The position numbers were made by a program, and so were the translations under genes. The notes beneath the pieces are model-generated. The model was not told where the DNA came from and searched no databases. It saw only the letters and a list, made by a program, of their open reading frames with translations. From positions 2,294,001-2,358,000 of the forward strand of contig NZ_CP068595.1 in NCBI RefSeq assembly GCF_016772475.1: DNA of 64,000 nucleotides. The letters are read 5' to 3'. Each line of letters opens with the position of its first letter. Positions within the stretch are counted from its first letter, which is position 1. Origin of the DNA: Paenibacillus sonchi (GTDB lineage Bacteria > Bacillota > Bacilli > Paenibacillales > Paenibacillaceae). Shown here in pieces: positions 53,172 to 63,034 of the stretch.

Positions 53172-53215
53172 AAAACAAGCCCGCTCCCCCGGATTTGGGA
53201 GAGCGGGCTTGTTTT
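53172..53215. terminator. Bidirectional terminator between FNT gene and CoA-transferase genes
   Basis: AAAACAAGCCCGCTC pairs perfectly with GAGCGGGCTTGTTTT, giving a 15-bp stem with T/A runs on each side. Confidence 0.85.
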
Positions 53216-53265
53216 GCAGGACGGCAGTGTTTGGAATTAGCGTTATACCGGAGGTTACGTTTTAT

Positions 53266-53922
53266 TTAGACGGCAATGGGCTTTAAGTTTGGCGAGACCA
53301 ACAGTTTTGCCCCGGTTGCCTTTTGAACGTCTTCCACCGACAAGCCCGGCGCAATTTCCTGCAGCATCAGCCCTGTGCCCGGAATCACATCGATGACAGC
53401 CATTTCGGTTACAATGGTTTTCACCACATTTACAGCAGTCAGGGGCAGCTTGCAATTTTCTAATATTTTTGGTTCCCCATTTTTGTTCACATGGTCCATG
53501 GCTACAATAACACGTTTGGCCCCGACCACCAAATCCATGGCTCCCCCCATGCCCGGCACTTTTTTTCCTGGAATCATCCAGCTAGCAAGGTTGCCGTTCT
53601 TATCCACCTCCAGGGCACCCAAAACGGTGATGTCCACATGCCCTCCACGGATGATGGAGAAGGAAAGCGCACTGTCAAAATAGCAAGCTCCGCTCATTGT
53701 TGTAACATAACTTCCGCCAGAATCGATACAATCGATATTTTCTTGTTCCTTTGCGGCTTTGGGGCCAACACCGAGGATTCCGTTCTCAGCCTGGAGCATA
53801 ATATGAACATTATCCGGAATATAGTCTACCGCCATGGTAGGCAAGCCAATGCCCAGGTTAACCACATCGCCGTCTTTGAATTCCTGGGCGATTCTTCTGA
53901 CAATAAATTCCCGGTTATTCAT
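53266..53922 (-). CDS. ctfB: Acetate/acetoacetate CoA-transferase subunit B
   Basis: 218 residues of the 3-oxoacid CoA-transferase beta family. The catalytic Glu lies in LQAENGILGVG (about residue 46), after VNLGIGLPTMAVDYI. DCIDSGGSYVTTM and KVPGMGGAMDLV are conserved. It overlaps the A-subunit gene by eight bases. With subunit A it moves CoA from acetoacetyl-CoA to a short acid, freeing acetoacetate. The adjacent decarboxylase makes the CtfAB role more likely than ketone breakdown by ScoAB/AtoDA. Confidence 0.88.
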   Translation of the reverse strand: MNNREFIVRRIAQEFKDGDVVNLGIGLPTMAVDYIPDNVHIMLQAENGILGVGPKAAKEQENIDCIDSGGSYVTTMSGACYFDSALSFSIIRGGHVDITVLGALEVDKNGNLASWMIPGKKVPGMGGAMDLVVGAKRVIVAMDHVNKNGEPKILENCKLPLTAVNVVKTIVTEMAVIDVIPGTGLMLQEIAPGLSVEDVQKATGAKLLVSPNLKPIAV

Positions 53923-54583
53923 GCATATCCCCTACCTTTACAATGGCATCGATAAATATTCCCGGTACGTTGACATGATTGGGATCAATCTCCCCGAGCT
54001 TTACATATTCGTCTGTCTGGGCAACTACATAATCTGCCGCCATAGCCATAACGAAATTGAAGTTGCGTGAGGAGCCGTTGATCACAAGATTCCCCGCTTC
54101 ATCTGCCTTATGGGCTCTGATTAGCGCCACGTCCGCTTTGAGCGGCAGTTCGAGCAGATATTCCCTTCCGTCAATATCTACTTTCCTTTTGTCTTCCTCT
54201 ACAATGGTACCTACACCTACAGGTGTTAAAACACCGCCCAGGCCCGCACCTCCTGCACGTATTTTTTCAGCTAACGTGCCTTGAGGGAAGAGGTTGACCT
54301 CAGCTTCTTTGGTCATAAGGAGCCTTCCCGTTTCCGGATTGGAGCCGATATAGGATGCATAAATCCGCTTGACTCTGCCGCTTTTTACAAGCTTATATAT
54401 AGATAATTCCGTGGTGCCTGTATCATTGGAAATAATGGTGAGATTACCGGCCGAATGGGTCTCGACAAGCGCCCGCACGAGCTGTTCCGGGTGGCCTCCG
54501 GCCAGAAAACCGCCGACCATCACCGTGTCTCCGTCTTTGACCTTCTTAACGGCGTCTTCTGCGGAGATTAATTTGTTATTCAT
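53915..54583 (-). CDS. ctfA: Acetate/acetoacetate CoA-transferase subunit A
   Basis: 222 residues from the ATG after AAGGAGT; an ATG seven codons earlier was rejected because that site lies inside its coding part. The glycine-rich CoA loop VMVGGFLAGGHPEQLV is followed by NDTGTTELSIYKL and LAEKIRAGGAGLGGVLTPVG, all typical of the alpha subunit. It pairs with the overlapping subunit B gene. A 17-base A tract lies upstream on the coding strand. Confidence 0.88.
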   Translation of the reverse strand: MNNKLISAEDAVKKVKDGDTVMVGGFLAGGHPEQLVRALVETHSAGNLTIISNDTGTTELSIYKLVKSGRVKRIYASYIGSNPETGRLLMTKEAEVNLFPQGTLAEKIRAGGAGLGGVLTPVGVGTIVEEDKRKVDIDGREYLLELPLKADVALIRAHKADEAGNLVINGSSRNFNFVMAMAADYVVAQTDEYVKLGEIDPNHVNVPGIFIDAIVKVGDMHE

Positions 54584-54603
54584 GGTTTCTGACTCCTTGT
54601 ACA

Positions 54604-54620
54604 TTTTTTTTTTTTTTTTT
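54604..54620. repeat. Run of 17 T (A17 on the coding strand) upstream of ctfA
   Basis: By far the longest mononucleotide run in the window. It lies in the 50-bp gap between the decarboxylase stop and the ctfA ribosome binding site. Confidence 0.9.
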
Positions 54621-54633
54621 GAAAAAACTAAGT

Positions 54634-55373
54634 TTATTGGAGATAATCATGAATGACTCTTGCGTATGGCAGCGTTAAATCGGCAATAAAATGTTTGCCG
54701 CCGATATAAGCCTTAACGGGCAAATCTGCTACAGGAGCATTGACATGGGGGATCAGGTTTAACCGGGCCGGCCCTGACCAGGCGCCTTTTACTGTAATAT
54801 TCTCGAGATTGTACGCTACTAGCTGGGCAATTTTAGGGGTACCATCCACATCGGGAATTAATTTTAAATTCACTTGGGTTTTGGCGATGGCTGCAGCCGT
54901 GTCCTTTTCGTCGAGAATGTTATGTTTGAAAGGCATGGTTCCCATGGCCACGAGGACATGGTTATAATGTAATGTACCGGTCAGCGTCTCCGTACCTTCA
55001 ACACTCAGGCGGGGATTTGCCCATTTTTTGGGGAACCCCCAAATTTCACGTCCTCCAAGAATAGCAGGCGCGTTATCCAAATACATTTGGGCAACAAAAT
55101 TGCAGGGTTCCCCCTGAAAGGTACACGGGATGACAATACCGCTCTCCTCATAGCTTCCTAAACCGGATGAATCAGGCATCTTGATCCATTCATAGGAAAC
55201 GGTATTGCTTCCATCCGGCTGAAGAGGTTCCGGGACCGCCTGTCTAATCGCAGCGGGGTCGGATTCATAGGTAATTATAAAAAATTCCCGGTCGATGAAA
55301 CGGTAAGGGGGCGACCGTAACTAGCGCTGGCCGCAGGCATGGACTGCAGTGAAAGAACCTCTTTTGGATTCAT
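54634..55373 (-). CDS. adc: Acetoacetate decarboxylase, one frameshift
   Basis: Two frames join at the C run on the coding strand (plus-strand G5, 55307-55311). One more base restores YGRPPYRFIDREFFIITYESDP and a protein of ~246 residues, the normal size. The Schiff-base lysine pair is in GREIWGFPKKWANP, and the end reads DLPVKAYIGGKHFIADLTLP, very like the clostridial enzyme. It releases CO2 from acetoacetate to give acetone. The gene is flanked by thiolase and ctfAB on the same strand. Confidence 0.88.
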
Positions 55374-55407
55374 AACAATCTTAATCTCCCTTTCCTTTAG
55401 ATGAGTA

Positions 55408-56592
55408 TTAGATGAGTGCATTCTCAACCAGCATCGCGATTCCCATACCCGTTCCAATGCATAATGAGGCTATGCCGTAACGTGAAGATCTTCGTACCAT
55501 TTCATGCACGAGCGTAACCAATATTCTGGCTCCGCTTGCACCGACAGGATGTCCAATCGCGATAGCGCCGCCATTGACATTCACCTTCTCCGGGTTGATC
55601 CCCAGCTCTTTCAATACCGCTAATGCTTGTGCAGCGAAGGCTTCATTAATCTCAAACAGATCGATGGCATCAAGAGGAATTCCCTGTTCCTTAAGAAGTG
55701 ACGAAATGGCCTTCACCGGACCCATCCCCATATATGCAGGGTCAACGCCAACAAGGGAATAACCCTTGATATAGGCCAACGGTTGTACCGCATGCTCCTT
55801 GCATTTGTCTTCCGACATAACAAGTACAGCCGCCGCTCCATCATTGATCCCCGAGGCATTTCCGGCAGTAACTGATCCGTTTTCCTTAAATACAGGTTTT
55901 AGATTAGAAAGCTTTTCTTTGCTTGTATCTGCTCTTACATGTTCGTCTTCCGAGAACCAAATCTCTGCTTTTTTGGTTTTGGTCAAAACGGGAACAATCT
56001 GCTCTGCAAAAACCTGCTTGTTTTTGGCTTCCCTGGCCTTGAGCTGGCTTCCATAGGCAAATTCATCCTGCTCAAGTCTTGAAATGTTATATTTCGCAGC
56101 AATGTTTTCTGCGGTAATTCCCATATGATATTTATTGATGGGACATGTAAGGCCGTCGGCTACCACGCTGTCTATCAATTCACCGTTGCCAAGCTTGTAG
56201 CCATTTCGTGCATTCTTTAGCACATAAGGGGCGTTCGACATGCTCTCCATGCCTCCAGCCAGGAGGACGCTGCCTTGTTCTGCCAAAATAGAGTTGTAAG
56301 CTAAAGCGACGGCATGAAGCCCTGAACCGCAAACCGTGTTTATTGTTGATGCAGGTACATCAATGGGGATGCCGGCTTTTAGGGCCGCCTGTCTGGCAGG
56401 GTTTTGGCCAGTGCCCGCTTGAAGGACATTTCCTAAATAAATTTGATCAATCAATGCAGGCTCTAAGCGGCTTTGCTGAAGGCAGGCCGTCATCACGTTT
56501 GCTCCCAATTCTGGAGCGTTTAATGTTGAAAGTCCGTTGTTAAAAGAACCCACAGCAGTTCTTAATGGGCTCACCAATGCAACTTTTTTCAC
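55408..56592 (-). CDS. thlA: Acetyl-CoA C-acetyltransferase (thiolase)
   Basis: 394 residues, GTG start after AAAGGAATGTGAG. Active-site Cys in NTVCGSGLHAV (about residue 88), GGMESMSNAPYV, catalytic His in GGAIAIGHPVGASGAR and second Cys in SLCIGTGMG. The length and motifs are those of the biosynthetic and degradative thiolase II family. It condenses two acetyl-CoA to acetoacetyl-CoA, the first step of the pathway completed by ctfAB and adc, whose genes follow 34 bp downstream. Confidence 0.9.
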   Translation of the reverse strand: MKKVALVSPLRTAVGSFNNGLSTLNAPELGANVMTACLQQSRLEPALIDQIYLGNVLQAGTGQNPARQAALKAGIPIDVPASTINTVCGSGLHAVALAYNSILAEQGSVLLAGGMESMSNAPYVLKNARNGYKLGNGELIDSVVADGLTCPINKYHMGITAENIAAKYNISRLEQDEFAYGSQLKAREAKNKQVFAEQIVPVLTKTKKAEIWFSEDEHVRADTSKEKLSNLKPVFKENGSVTAGNASGINDGAAAVLVMSEDKCKEHAVQPLAYIKGYSLVGVDPAYMGMGPVKAISSLLKEQGIPLDAIDLFEINEAFAAQALAVLKELGINPEKVNVNGGAIAIGHPVGASGARILVTLVHEMVRRSSRYGIASLCIGTGMGIAMLVENALI

Positions 56593-56749
56593 AAAATCTC
56601 ACATTCCTTTCATTGTGTTTAAGAAACCTTTACATGCTTACATGCGGGTAATAGATCATGGTGCATGAGAGAGCGGGCGTTACGGTTTGATCGCCTTCCT
56701 TCGTCCTTTTATGGAATTTATTAACAGATCAATCGTAAGGCTAATGTTT

Positions 56750-56797
56750 ATTTTACTCAATGTTCAAATAAATACAAAAATTTACATATCAATATGT
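56750..56797 (-). promoter_or_regulatory. Putative promoter and dyad upstream of the thiolase operon
   Basis: On the minus strand TTGTAT (56772-56777) and TAAAAT (56750-56755) are 16 bp apart. The inverted repeat ACATAT-CA-ATATGT (56784-56797) lies just upstream. The leader to the start codon is about 150 bases. The remainder of 56593-56910 shows no gene. Confidence 0.35.
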
Positions 56798-56910
56798 GTA
56801 AGGCCTTGTATACTCACATAATGGAGTTGTTCTTTCATTTTCTTTGTTTTTCTGGATATTTCTGGTTATTTCTGAAAAGACGAATAAAAAGAGAAAAAAA
56901 GTTCAAGGCA

Positions 56911-56951
56911 AAAATGCCTCCGGCCAGTTATTCTGGGCCGGAGGCATTTTG
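56911..56951. terminator. Terminator after the TPM-domain gene
   Basis: ATGCCTCCGGCC and GGCCGGAGGCAT form a perfect 12-bp stem, with A and T runs outside. It lies just past the stop of the minus-strand TPM gene. Confidence 0.85.
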
Positions 56952-56968
56952 CATATATATTTCGCTGT

Positions 56969-59229
56969 CTACCACTTGGAGCCGCCGGAGGAATTTCTGC
57001 CGGATTTGCCGCCGCCGCCGCCCCAGGATGACCCGCCGGACGAGCGGCCGCCGCCTCCCCAAGAGGAACCGCCGGATGATCTGCCGCCGCCGAAGCCGCC
57101 CGAAGAGGAGGCGCGCTTGCGCGCCTGCTCCCGGCGCTGCTGCTCCCGCAGGATGGCCAGCTGTGCCAGGCGCTCCTCTTCTTCCTTCTGGCGTATGAGC
57201 CGGTTCGCTTCCTCCACGAAGGAGGAAATTTGGGATTCGTAGGCATGTGCAGCCGCTTCCAGCTCATCCAGGTTATAAGGCTGGAGGGAAAGCAGCTGCT
57301 CCAGTTCACCATACTCAGGGAGCAGGGAGAGCTGGAATTGGCTTCTGGAGGCGATTCCCTTGCTCTGCAGCCGCCGCTGGGCCGCGTCTACGCGCTCCTG
57401 TCCTTCAGACAGGAGCCGGGTGACGTTAGCCAGGCGCTGGCTCAGCATATCGAGGCTCTCCCCGGCATTGTCGAACTTCCGGGCGGTTTCCTCCTGAAGC
57501 TTGAGCAGCTGGTCCAGGCTATTGCGGGCATTGTCATATTCCCCCGCTGGTCACTGGTCCAGGTCTCGATCTGCGGAACTTCTCCCGCCCCCTGGCGGAG
57601 CTGTGTTCCCGCAGTCTCCAGCACCTCCTCAAGCGGGGCCAGATGGTGTTCCGCAAACCGGCTGCGGGCTTCGGCGATCCGGCTGTGCAGCTCATTGCGC
57701 CGCTGAGACAGCCCGCTCCAACCGCTGCGGACCGTATCCAGATCCCTCAGGTTGTTCTGGCGGATCAGGGCCTGGCGCTCTGTCATGGCAATGGCATCGC
57801 CCAGCAGGGTATCCATGCGGGCGGCGATTTTGCGCACCTCATCCATGTCTCCGCTGCGCAGGGGAGCTTCGAGTGTTGCCGCAGCTGCGGAGGCCTGCTC
57901 CAGATTCTCGTAAGGCTTGACCTTCATATTGTGAAGGGAATGCTGTTCGATCAATGCCGCAATGGTGCTGCGGGCAGCCGCCAGAACGCCGGGAAAGCCA
58001 TTCAATTTGTCATCATACGTATCGACATCCTGCAGATCCTGCTCGATCTGCGCCTGCTTCTCCTGCGCCTCCCCGGTCATATCCTGTGCGGCTATCGGGT
58101 CGAACAGCTCCAGCTCATCCGCTTTGGCGGTCTCTTCAGCCAGCTCTTTCAGATCCTCAGCAATTTCCTGCAGCTCATAGCCGGTCTCCTTGACTGCACT
58201 CTGAAGCTGGAGGTTCAGTTCAGGCGCTTCCTTCTTCAGTTCGGTAATCTGCTGCTTAACGTTGCGGTCCGCATCACTGATTACGGCAATGCGCTGCTCT
58301 TCTTCCTCCAGCGTGGAGCGGAACGCTGTCTCAGTCTGCTGCAGCTGTGAGCTGGCAGCCCGGAGCGCCTTCAGACGGTAGAAGGGAGGCTGCGAGCTTT
58401 GGCTGCTCTGCAATGCGGAGATCTCCACCAGCTGTGCAGCCAGCCGCTTGGAGATTCCCTCGACCATTTCCCCCGTCTTGCCTTGGACAATTCCCTGGAA
58501 CGGCTGCAGGGATTCCAGCGCCCGGTTCGCCCGGACCAGCAAGCCAGCCAGCTGCTCCTGCTGGCTGCGGAGCTGCCCCCGTCTGCGCAGGCCGGTGAAC
58601 AGCACATACAGCACGAATGCCAGCAGCGCTATTCCAATGACAATGCCGGCCATCTTCAGCAGCCCGGGGCCTGAGCTGCTGCTGCCTGCTGCGCCGCTGT
58701 CTGTGGCACCGGCCGTGCCGCCGCCCGAAGCCGTACCGCTGCCAGTGCCGCCGAAGGAGTGCAGCTTCTGAATCATGGAACGGATTCCCCCGGCGAAATC
58801 CCCTTCCCGGGCATAAGGATTAAAATACGTATCCAGCATCCCCGTGATGGCTGCGGTATCCAAAGCTCCACCTTGGGCTTGAGACCAGGAGTTGATATAT
58901 CCCTGCAGGCCCGGATTGTTGAAGTTCAGTTCAACCCTCTGGTCTCCGGCAGAAATCAGAAGGAGAACATCCCGCGGAGTCAGGCCCCAGGAATCATAGA
59001 CGTCAGTGGCATAGGCCCCGGACTCGGCCCCATCCAGAGAATCGACAGTCAGCACCTGGATGGTATAACGGTCTCCCTTAGCAATTGCTGCAATAGCGGC
59101 TGCCTCCTGCTTCGTGAGCAGGCTGGCCTCATCGGTAACTATTCCTTGCCGGGCGGGAATTCCCGCCGCGTACATATCAGGCATCCATAGCAGGCTGAAC
59201 ATCAGAAACAAGACAAAGGTTTTTTTCAA
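56969..59229 (-). CDS. TPM-domain membrane protein with Gly-rich tail, one frameshift
   Basis: Frames join at the plus-strand C5 run (57541-57545). One more base gives DQRGEYDNARNSLDQLL and ~753 residues. A signal peptide (FVLFLMFSLLWMPDMYAAG) precedes a TPM domain (about 25-165; YTIQVLTVDSLDGAESG, SWGLTPRDVLLLIS), a Gly/Ser linker, one helix (MAGIVIGIALLAFVLYVLF) and a ~450-residue coiled-coil region. The tail has repeated SSGGSSWGGGG units. TPM domains occur in membrane-anchored proteins, some with phosphatase activity and some in photosystem repair. Role here unknown. Confidence 0.75.
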
Positions 59230-59334
59230 GCTGGCACGCTCCGATCTGCAGGTAGACTATTTGCTTGTATATTATGCTGCTTGTTACATTATATCATTAA
59301 ACATCCTAAGGCCTATTTCTGGCCCTGCGCCATT

Positions 59335-59370
59335 AAAAAAGCCGCCTTCCCTGACCGGGAAGTGCGGCGT
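59335..59370 (-). terminator. Terminator of the Fur-box small gene
   Basis: GCCGC and TTCCC pair with GGGAA and GCGGC; on the minus strand the stem is followed by six T. It lies 14 bp after the stop of the 47-residue gene. Confidence 0.75.
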
Positions 59371-59383
59371 AACTGCATAAGTG

Positions 59384-59527
59384 CTATCTGGTTTGCAGAC
59401 AGAGTATATATTGTAACCTGGATTTGATTTCCTTTTGCCATTTCAAATCTCCAACTTTTACAGCAAGATTGAGCAGATCCAGGTAATCGTCAACCTTCAA
59501 TGCTGTCCGGGTAGTGGCTGCGTTCAT
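59384..59527 (-). CDS. 47-residue small protein downstream of a Fur box
   Basis: The frame starts at ATG eleven bases after AAGGAG and reads MNAATTRTALKVDDYLDLLN, then AVKVGDLKWQKEIKSRLQYI, ending at TAG. It is predicted helical, slightly basic, with no signal or membrane segment. A perfect Fur box lies 60 bp upstream and an intrinsic terminator follows, so it is a complete small transcription unit. I do not recognise a family; it is not an obvious match to FbpA or FbpB as I remember them. Confidence 0.65.
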   Translation of the reverse strand: MNAATTRTALKVDDYLDLLNLAVKVGDLKWQKEIKSRLQYILCLQTR

Positions 59528-59586
59528 GGGTGTTCAGTCTCCTTTATTTCAATATAGTGAAGGGTAGAATTGAATTTCTCCAATAA

Positions 59587-59601
59587 TGATAATCATTATC
59601 A
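59587..59601. promoter_or_regulatory. Perfect Fur box
   Basis: TGATAATCATTATCA is an exact 7-1-7 inverted repeat of the Bacillus-type Fur consensus. It lies 60 bp before the 47-residue gene (minus) and about 205 bp before the large GGDEF-EAL gene (plus). The closer, minus-strand gene is the more likely target. Confidence 0.8.
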
Positions 59602-59806
59602 ACCTTTACTGTTATTATCCACACTTTTTACCTAAAAAGCAATATAAAAAATAAAAGGATATCCGTTTTTTGAATAAATATTTATCGGCAGATTTTGCAT
59701 ATTTTATCACCCTTAGAGGGACCGCTTGCAGGAAACATACCATTTTTTGTCGAATAAAGCTTGTTATAAGTGCTGTTAGCTGATTTCTTGAAAAAGGAGA
59801 ATTGCG

Positions 59807-62800
59807 ATGAAGCGGTGTCAACTCTTGCTTCTGATTAGCATTGTGTTCATGCTCGCGCCCCCTGCATCCGCTCACGCCGAAAGACAGGAAATACGATATC
59901 AGGCTGAACTGGGTTATCCGCCATACAAGTACCTTCAGAACGGATACCTGACCGGCTTCGATATAGACCTGACGAGTATGATTTTTGAGAAGCAGTCGTA
60001 TTTAATTCATTACAGTACGGGCGAATGGGAGGGAACATACAAACGGCTGACCCGGGGAGAGATTGATACTACAGGCCTTATGGCCGTAACAGAGGAACGC
60101 AAGAAGGACACCCTGTTCTCCAAGCCCGTGTTCAAAAGCTATATCTCCGTATACTCCCGGCAGGCGCTCCAAGAAGAGATCAAGCTAAGCACCCTGAAAA
60201 ATTATAAAGTCGGCGTAGGGAAGAAACAATATTCCGAGACCGTGCTGCGCAGTCAAACAGATGTTTCCCAATACATACAGTATGCAACAGTACCGCAAGC
60301 GCTGGAAGCCCTGAAGAAGGGCGAGATTGACCTGCTCTTTGAGAATCAGGAGGTGGTGGACTACTTAATCGTTGAACAGGGCCTGACCGGCAATATTGTC
60401 CGCAGATTGAGTAATTTGTACCCCCAGGATGTGGCCTACGGCATCAGCAAGTCCGAACCTCAGCTAGTCACTTACATAAATGCCCGGCTTGACCGGCTTC
60501 AGCGGTCGGGGGCTTTTGAAGAGCTGTATCAGCAATATTTTTTCACCCATTCCGAGAATTACACATCAATGATCCGCGGCCGGGTGATCTCCGGCATTGT
60601 CATCGGTCTATTTCTCTTGGTCACAGTGATCGCTGCCCTCAGAATATACATCAGGCATCTTCGGCGGACCATTCATTCGGAACAGGCGTTTTTCAGGGAA
60701 GTGATTGAGCATAGCGGGATGATCGTATGGGCGGTGCATGCCGATAAGCGGGTTATACGGTTCAACCAGTATGCGGCAAGCATGACAGGACTGAAAGAGA
60801 AGGATGTGCTCGGTGCAAACCTCGATGAGATCCCCGGCCTCTCCGGCGGGGCCGCAGCGCTTAGAGAGCTGCTTGTCAGAGCCGTCTACCAGGATTATGT
60901 CAGCAATGTGGAGCTGAAGCTTCCGGACCATTCACCTGAAGCGCGGTACTTCTCCTTCCGGACTACCCTTATTCAGGGGATGGACACGCAGGCGGAGGAT
61001 ATCTTCGTATTGGTCGGGATGGACGTTGAAGAATGCAAGCAGAATGAGCTCAAGCTGCAGCTCAGCTACCAGGAGCTGGAGGCTACCTACGAAGAGCTTG
61101 CGGCCACTGAAGAGGAATTGCAGGAGCAGTTCAACAAGCTGGCAGCCAGTGAACGCCGCTTCCGGCTGGCATCCGAAGGGTCCGGCGCCTACATGTGGGA
61201 GCTGGATTGGGAGAGCGGCATGTACAATCTGCCGGAACGCTGGTATGAGGTGATGGGATATACGAAGGAGGAGATCAACTCGTTTGAAGGCGGTGTTCTC
61301 AGCATTATTCATCCCGATGATCAAGAACCGGCCCGCCAGGCGCGCCAGGAGCATCTGGCCGGATTGACGCCGATCTATGAAATAGAGTACCGCATGCGCA
61401 CCAAGGACGACCGTTATGTCTGGTTTGAAGTGCGCGGCAAGGCGATTGTAGACCCCAAGGACAAAGTTGTGCTGTTCCTGGGTTCCCTAATCGATATCAG
61501 CAAACGCAAGCAGGCTGAGTTCCAGCTGGGCAACAGCTACCAGGAACTGGAGGCTACCTATGAGCAGTTGACAGCCACGCAGGAGGAGCTTGTAGGTCAA
61601 TACGATATGCTGCTGGAGAATCAAAAAATATGCACCGTTTGGCGTATATGGATTCACTCAGCAGCCTGCCCAACCGCATCCTTCTGCTGGACACTATGGA
61701 GAGTTATTTCCACCGTCCGGGAGGGAAAGCGGCGCTTCTGTTCGTGGATACTGATAATTTCAAATATATCAATGACACCCTGGGCCACAAGTCGGGCGAT
61801 ATTCTGATCCGCCAGGCCAGTGAAAGGCTGCAGTCGGTTATGCGCGAGGGGGACATGCTGTCCCGGCTTGGCGGGGATGAATTTGTGGTGTTTATCAAAG
61901 ACGTGGAAGACCGCGCAGAGGTGCTGAATCTGGCGGAGAGTATCCTCCGCTCCTTCCGCAGATCGTTTCTGATCGGCGAGAGCAACCTGTATATTTCCGT
62001 GAGTATCGGAATCTCCTTCTACCCTGAAGACGGGGAGACTACGGAGGAAATCCTGATGAATGCCGATGTTGCCATGTACAGGGCCAAGGAGGAAGGGAAA
62101 AACACCTTTGTGGTTTACGACAAGTCCATGCACATGTTATTTAATGAACGGATGAACATTGAGAAGCATCTGCGCAGTGCAATGAACAACAATGAATTTG
62201 AGCTGCATTACCAGCCGCAGGTGGAGATCAAGACGGGGCTCATTACGGGCTTCGAAGCGCTGATCCGCTGGAACAGTCCGGTGCTGGGCTTTGTGTCTCC
62301 GCTTTCCTTTATCAAAATTGCCGAAGACTCCAGACTTATCATTTATATCGGGGAGTGGGTGCTTAGAGAAGCCTCCGCTTTTATGAAAAGCATGAATGAC
62401 CGCACAGGCCTTCCCTACAAAATTTCAGTGAATATCTCCATTATTCAACTGCTGCAGGATGACTTTGTGGATATTGTGCTGGACAGTCTGGAGGAAAGCG
62501 GGCTTGCGCCAAATTGCCTGGAGCTTGAAATTACCGAGTCTATCTTTATGGAATCTTTTGAAAACACAGTAAGCAAGCTGGAATTTCTGAAATCGCGCGG
62601 AATCCGCATCGCTCTCGATGATTTTGGGACAGGCTACTCTTCCCTAAGCTATTTGCAGCAGCTGCCGATCTCCACACTCAAAATGGATAAAATCTTTATC
62701 GACTCTCTGGCAGACCAGGTGTACAGCCAGTCCTTTGTGCAGACCATTATTATTCTGGGACATAAAATGGGACTGGAGGTTGTTGCAGAGGGAGTGGAGG

Positions 62801-62940
62801 ATGCCGACCAATTGGCGTTCCTTAAGGAAGCGGATTGTGACAAGGTGCAGGGCTATCTGATTAGCCGCCCAGTACCGCAGCGTGGAGTCATTGAACTGCT
62901 GGAGCCGCAGAGACGTCATGGGCCGGGGTATTCACAGTAA
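59807..62940 (+). CDS. Membrane GGDEF-EAL protein with SBP_bac_3 sensor and PAS domains, one frameshift
   Basis: Frames join at the A6 run 61623-61628; one more A gives LLENQKNMHRLAYMDSLSS and ~1045 residues. Order: signal peptide, external SBP_bac_3 ligand domain (about 25-250; AELGYPPYKYLQNGYLTGFDIDL), helix (GIVIGLFLLVTVIAALRIYI, about 265-285), a PAS (about 300-410), a coiled coil, a second PAS (about 445-570), GGDEF (SRLGGDEFVVF intact) and EAL (GFEALIRWNSP, DDFGTGYSSLSYL intact). It can in principle make and destroy cyclic-di-GMP in response to a small external ligand, perhaps an amino acid. Start ATG after AAAAAGGAG. Confidence 0.85.
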
Positions 62941-62966
62941 TACCGTCAGAATAAAATTGCCGTACC

Positions 62967-63005
62967 AAACAGACCCCAGAGCATATCCGCTCTGAGGCCT
63001 GTTTT
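62967..63005. terminator. Bidirectional terminator between two cyclic-di-GMP genes
   Basis: AAACAGACCCCAGAGC pairs with GCTCTGAGGCCTGTTTT with two mismatches. It lies between convergent genes. Confidence 0.75.
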
Positions 63006-63034
63006 GGTTTTGGCGGCTCTGTAAGCGGCCTGGA

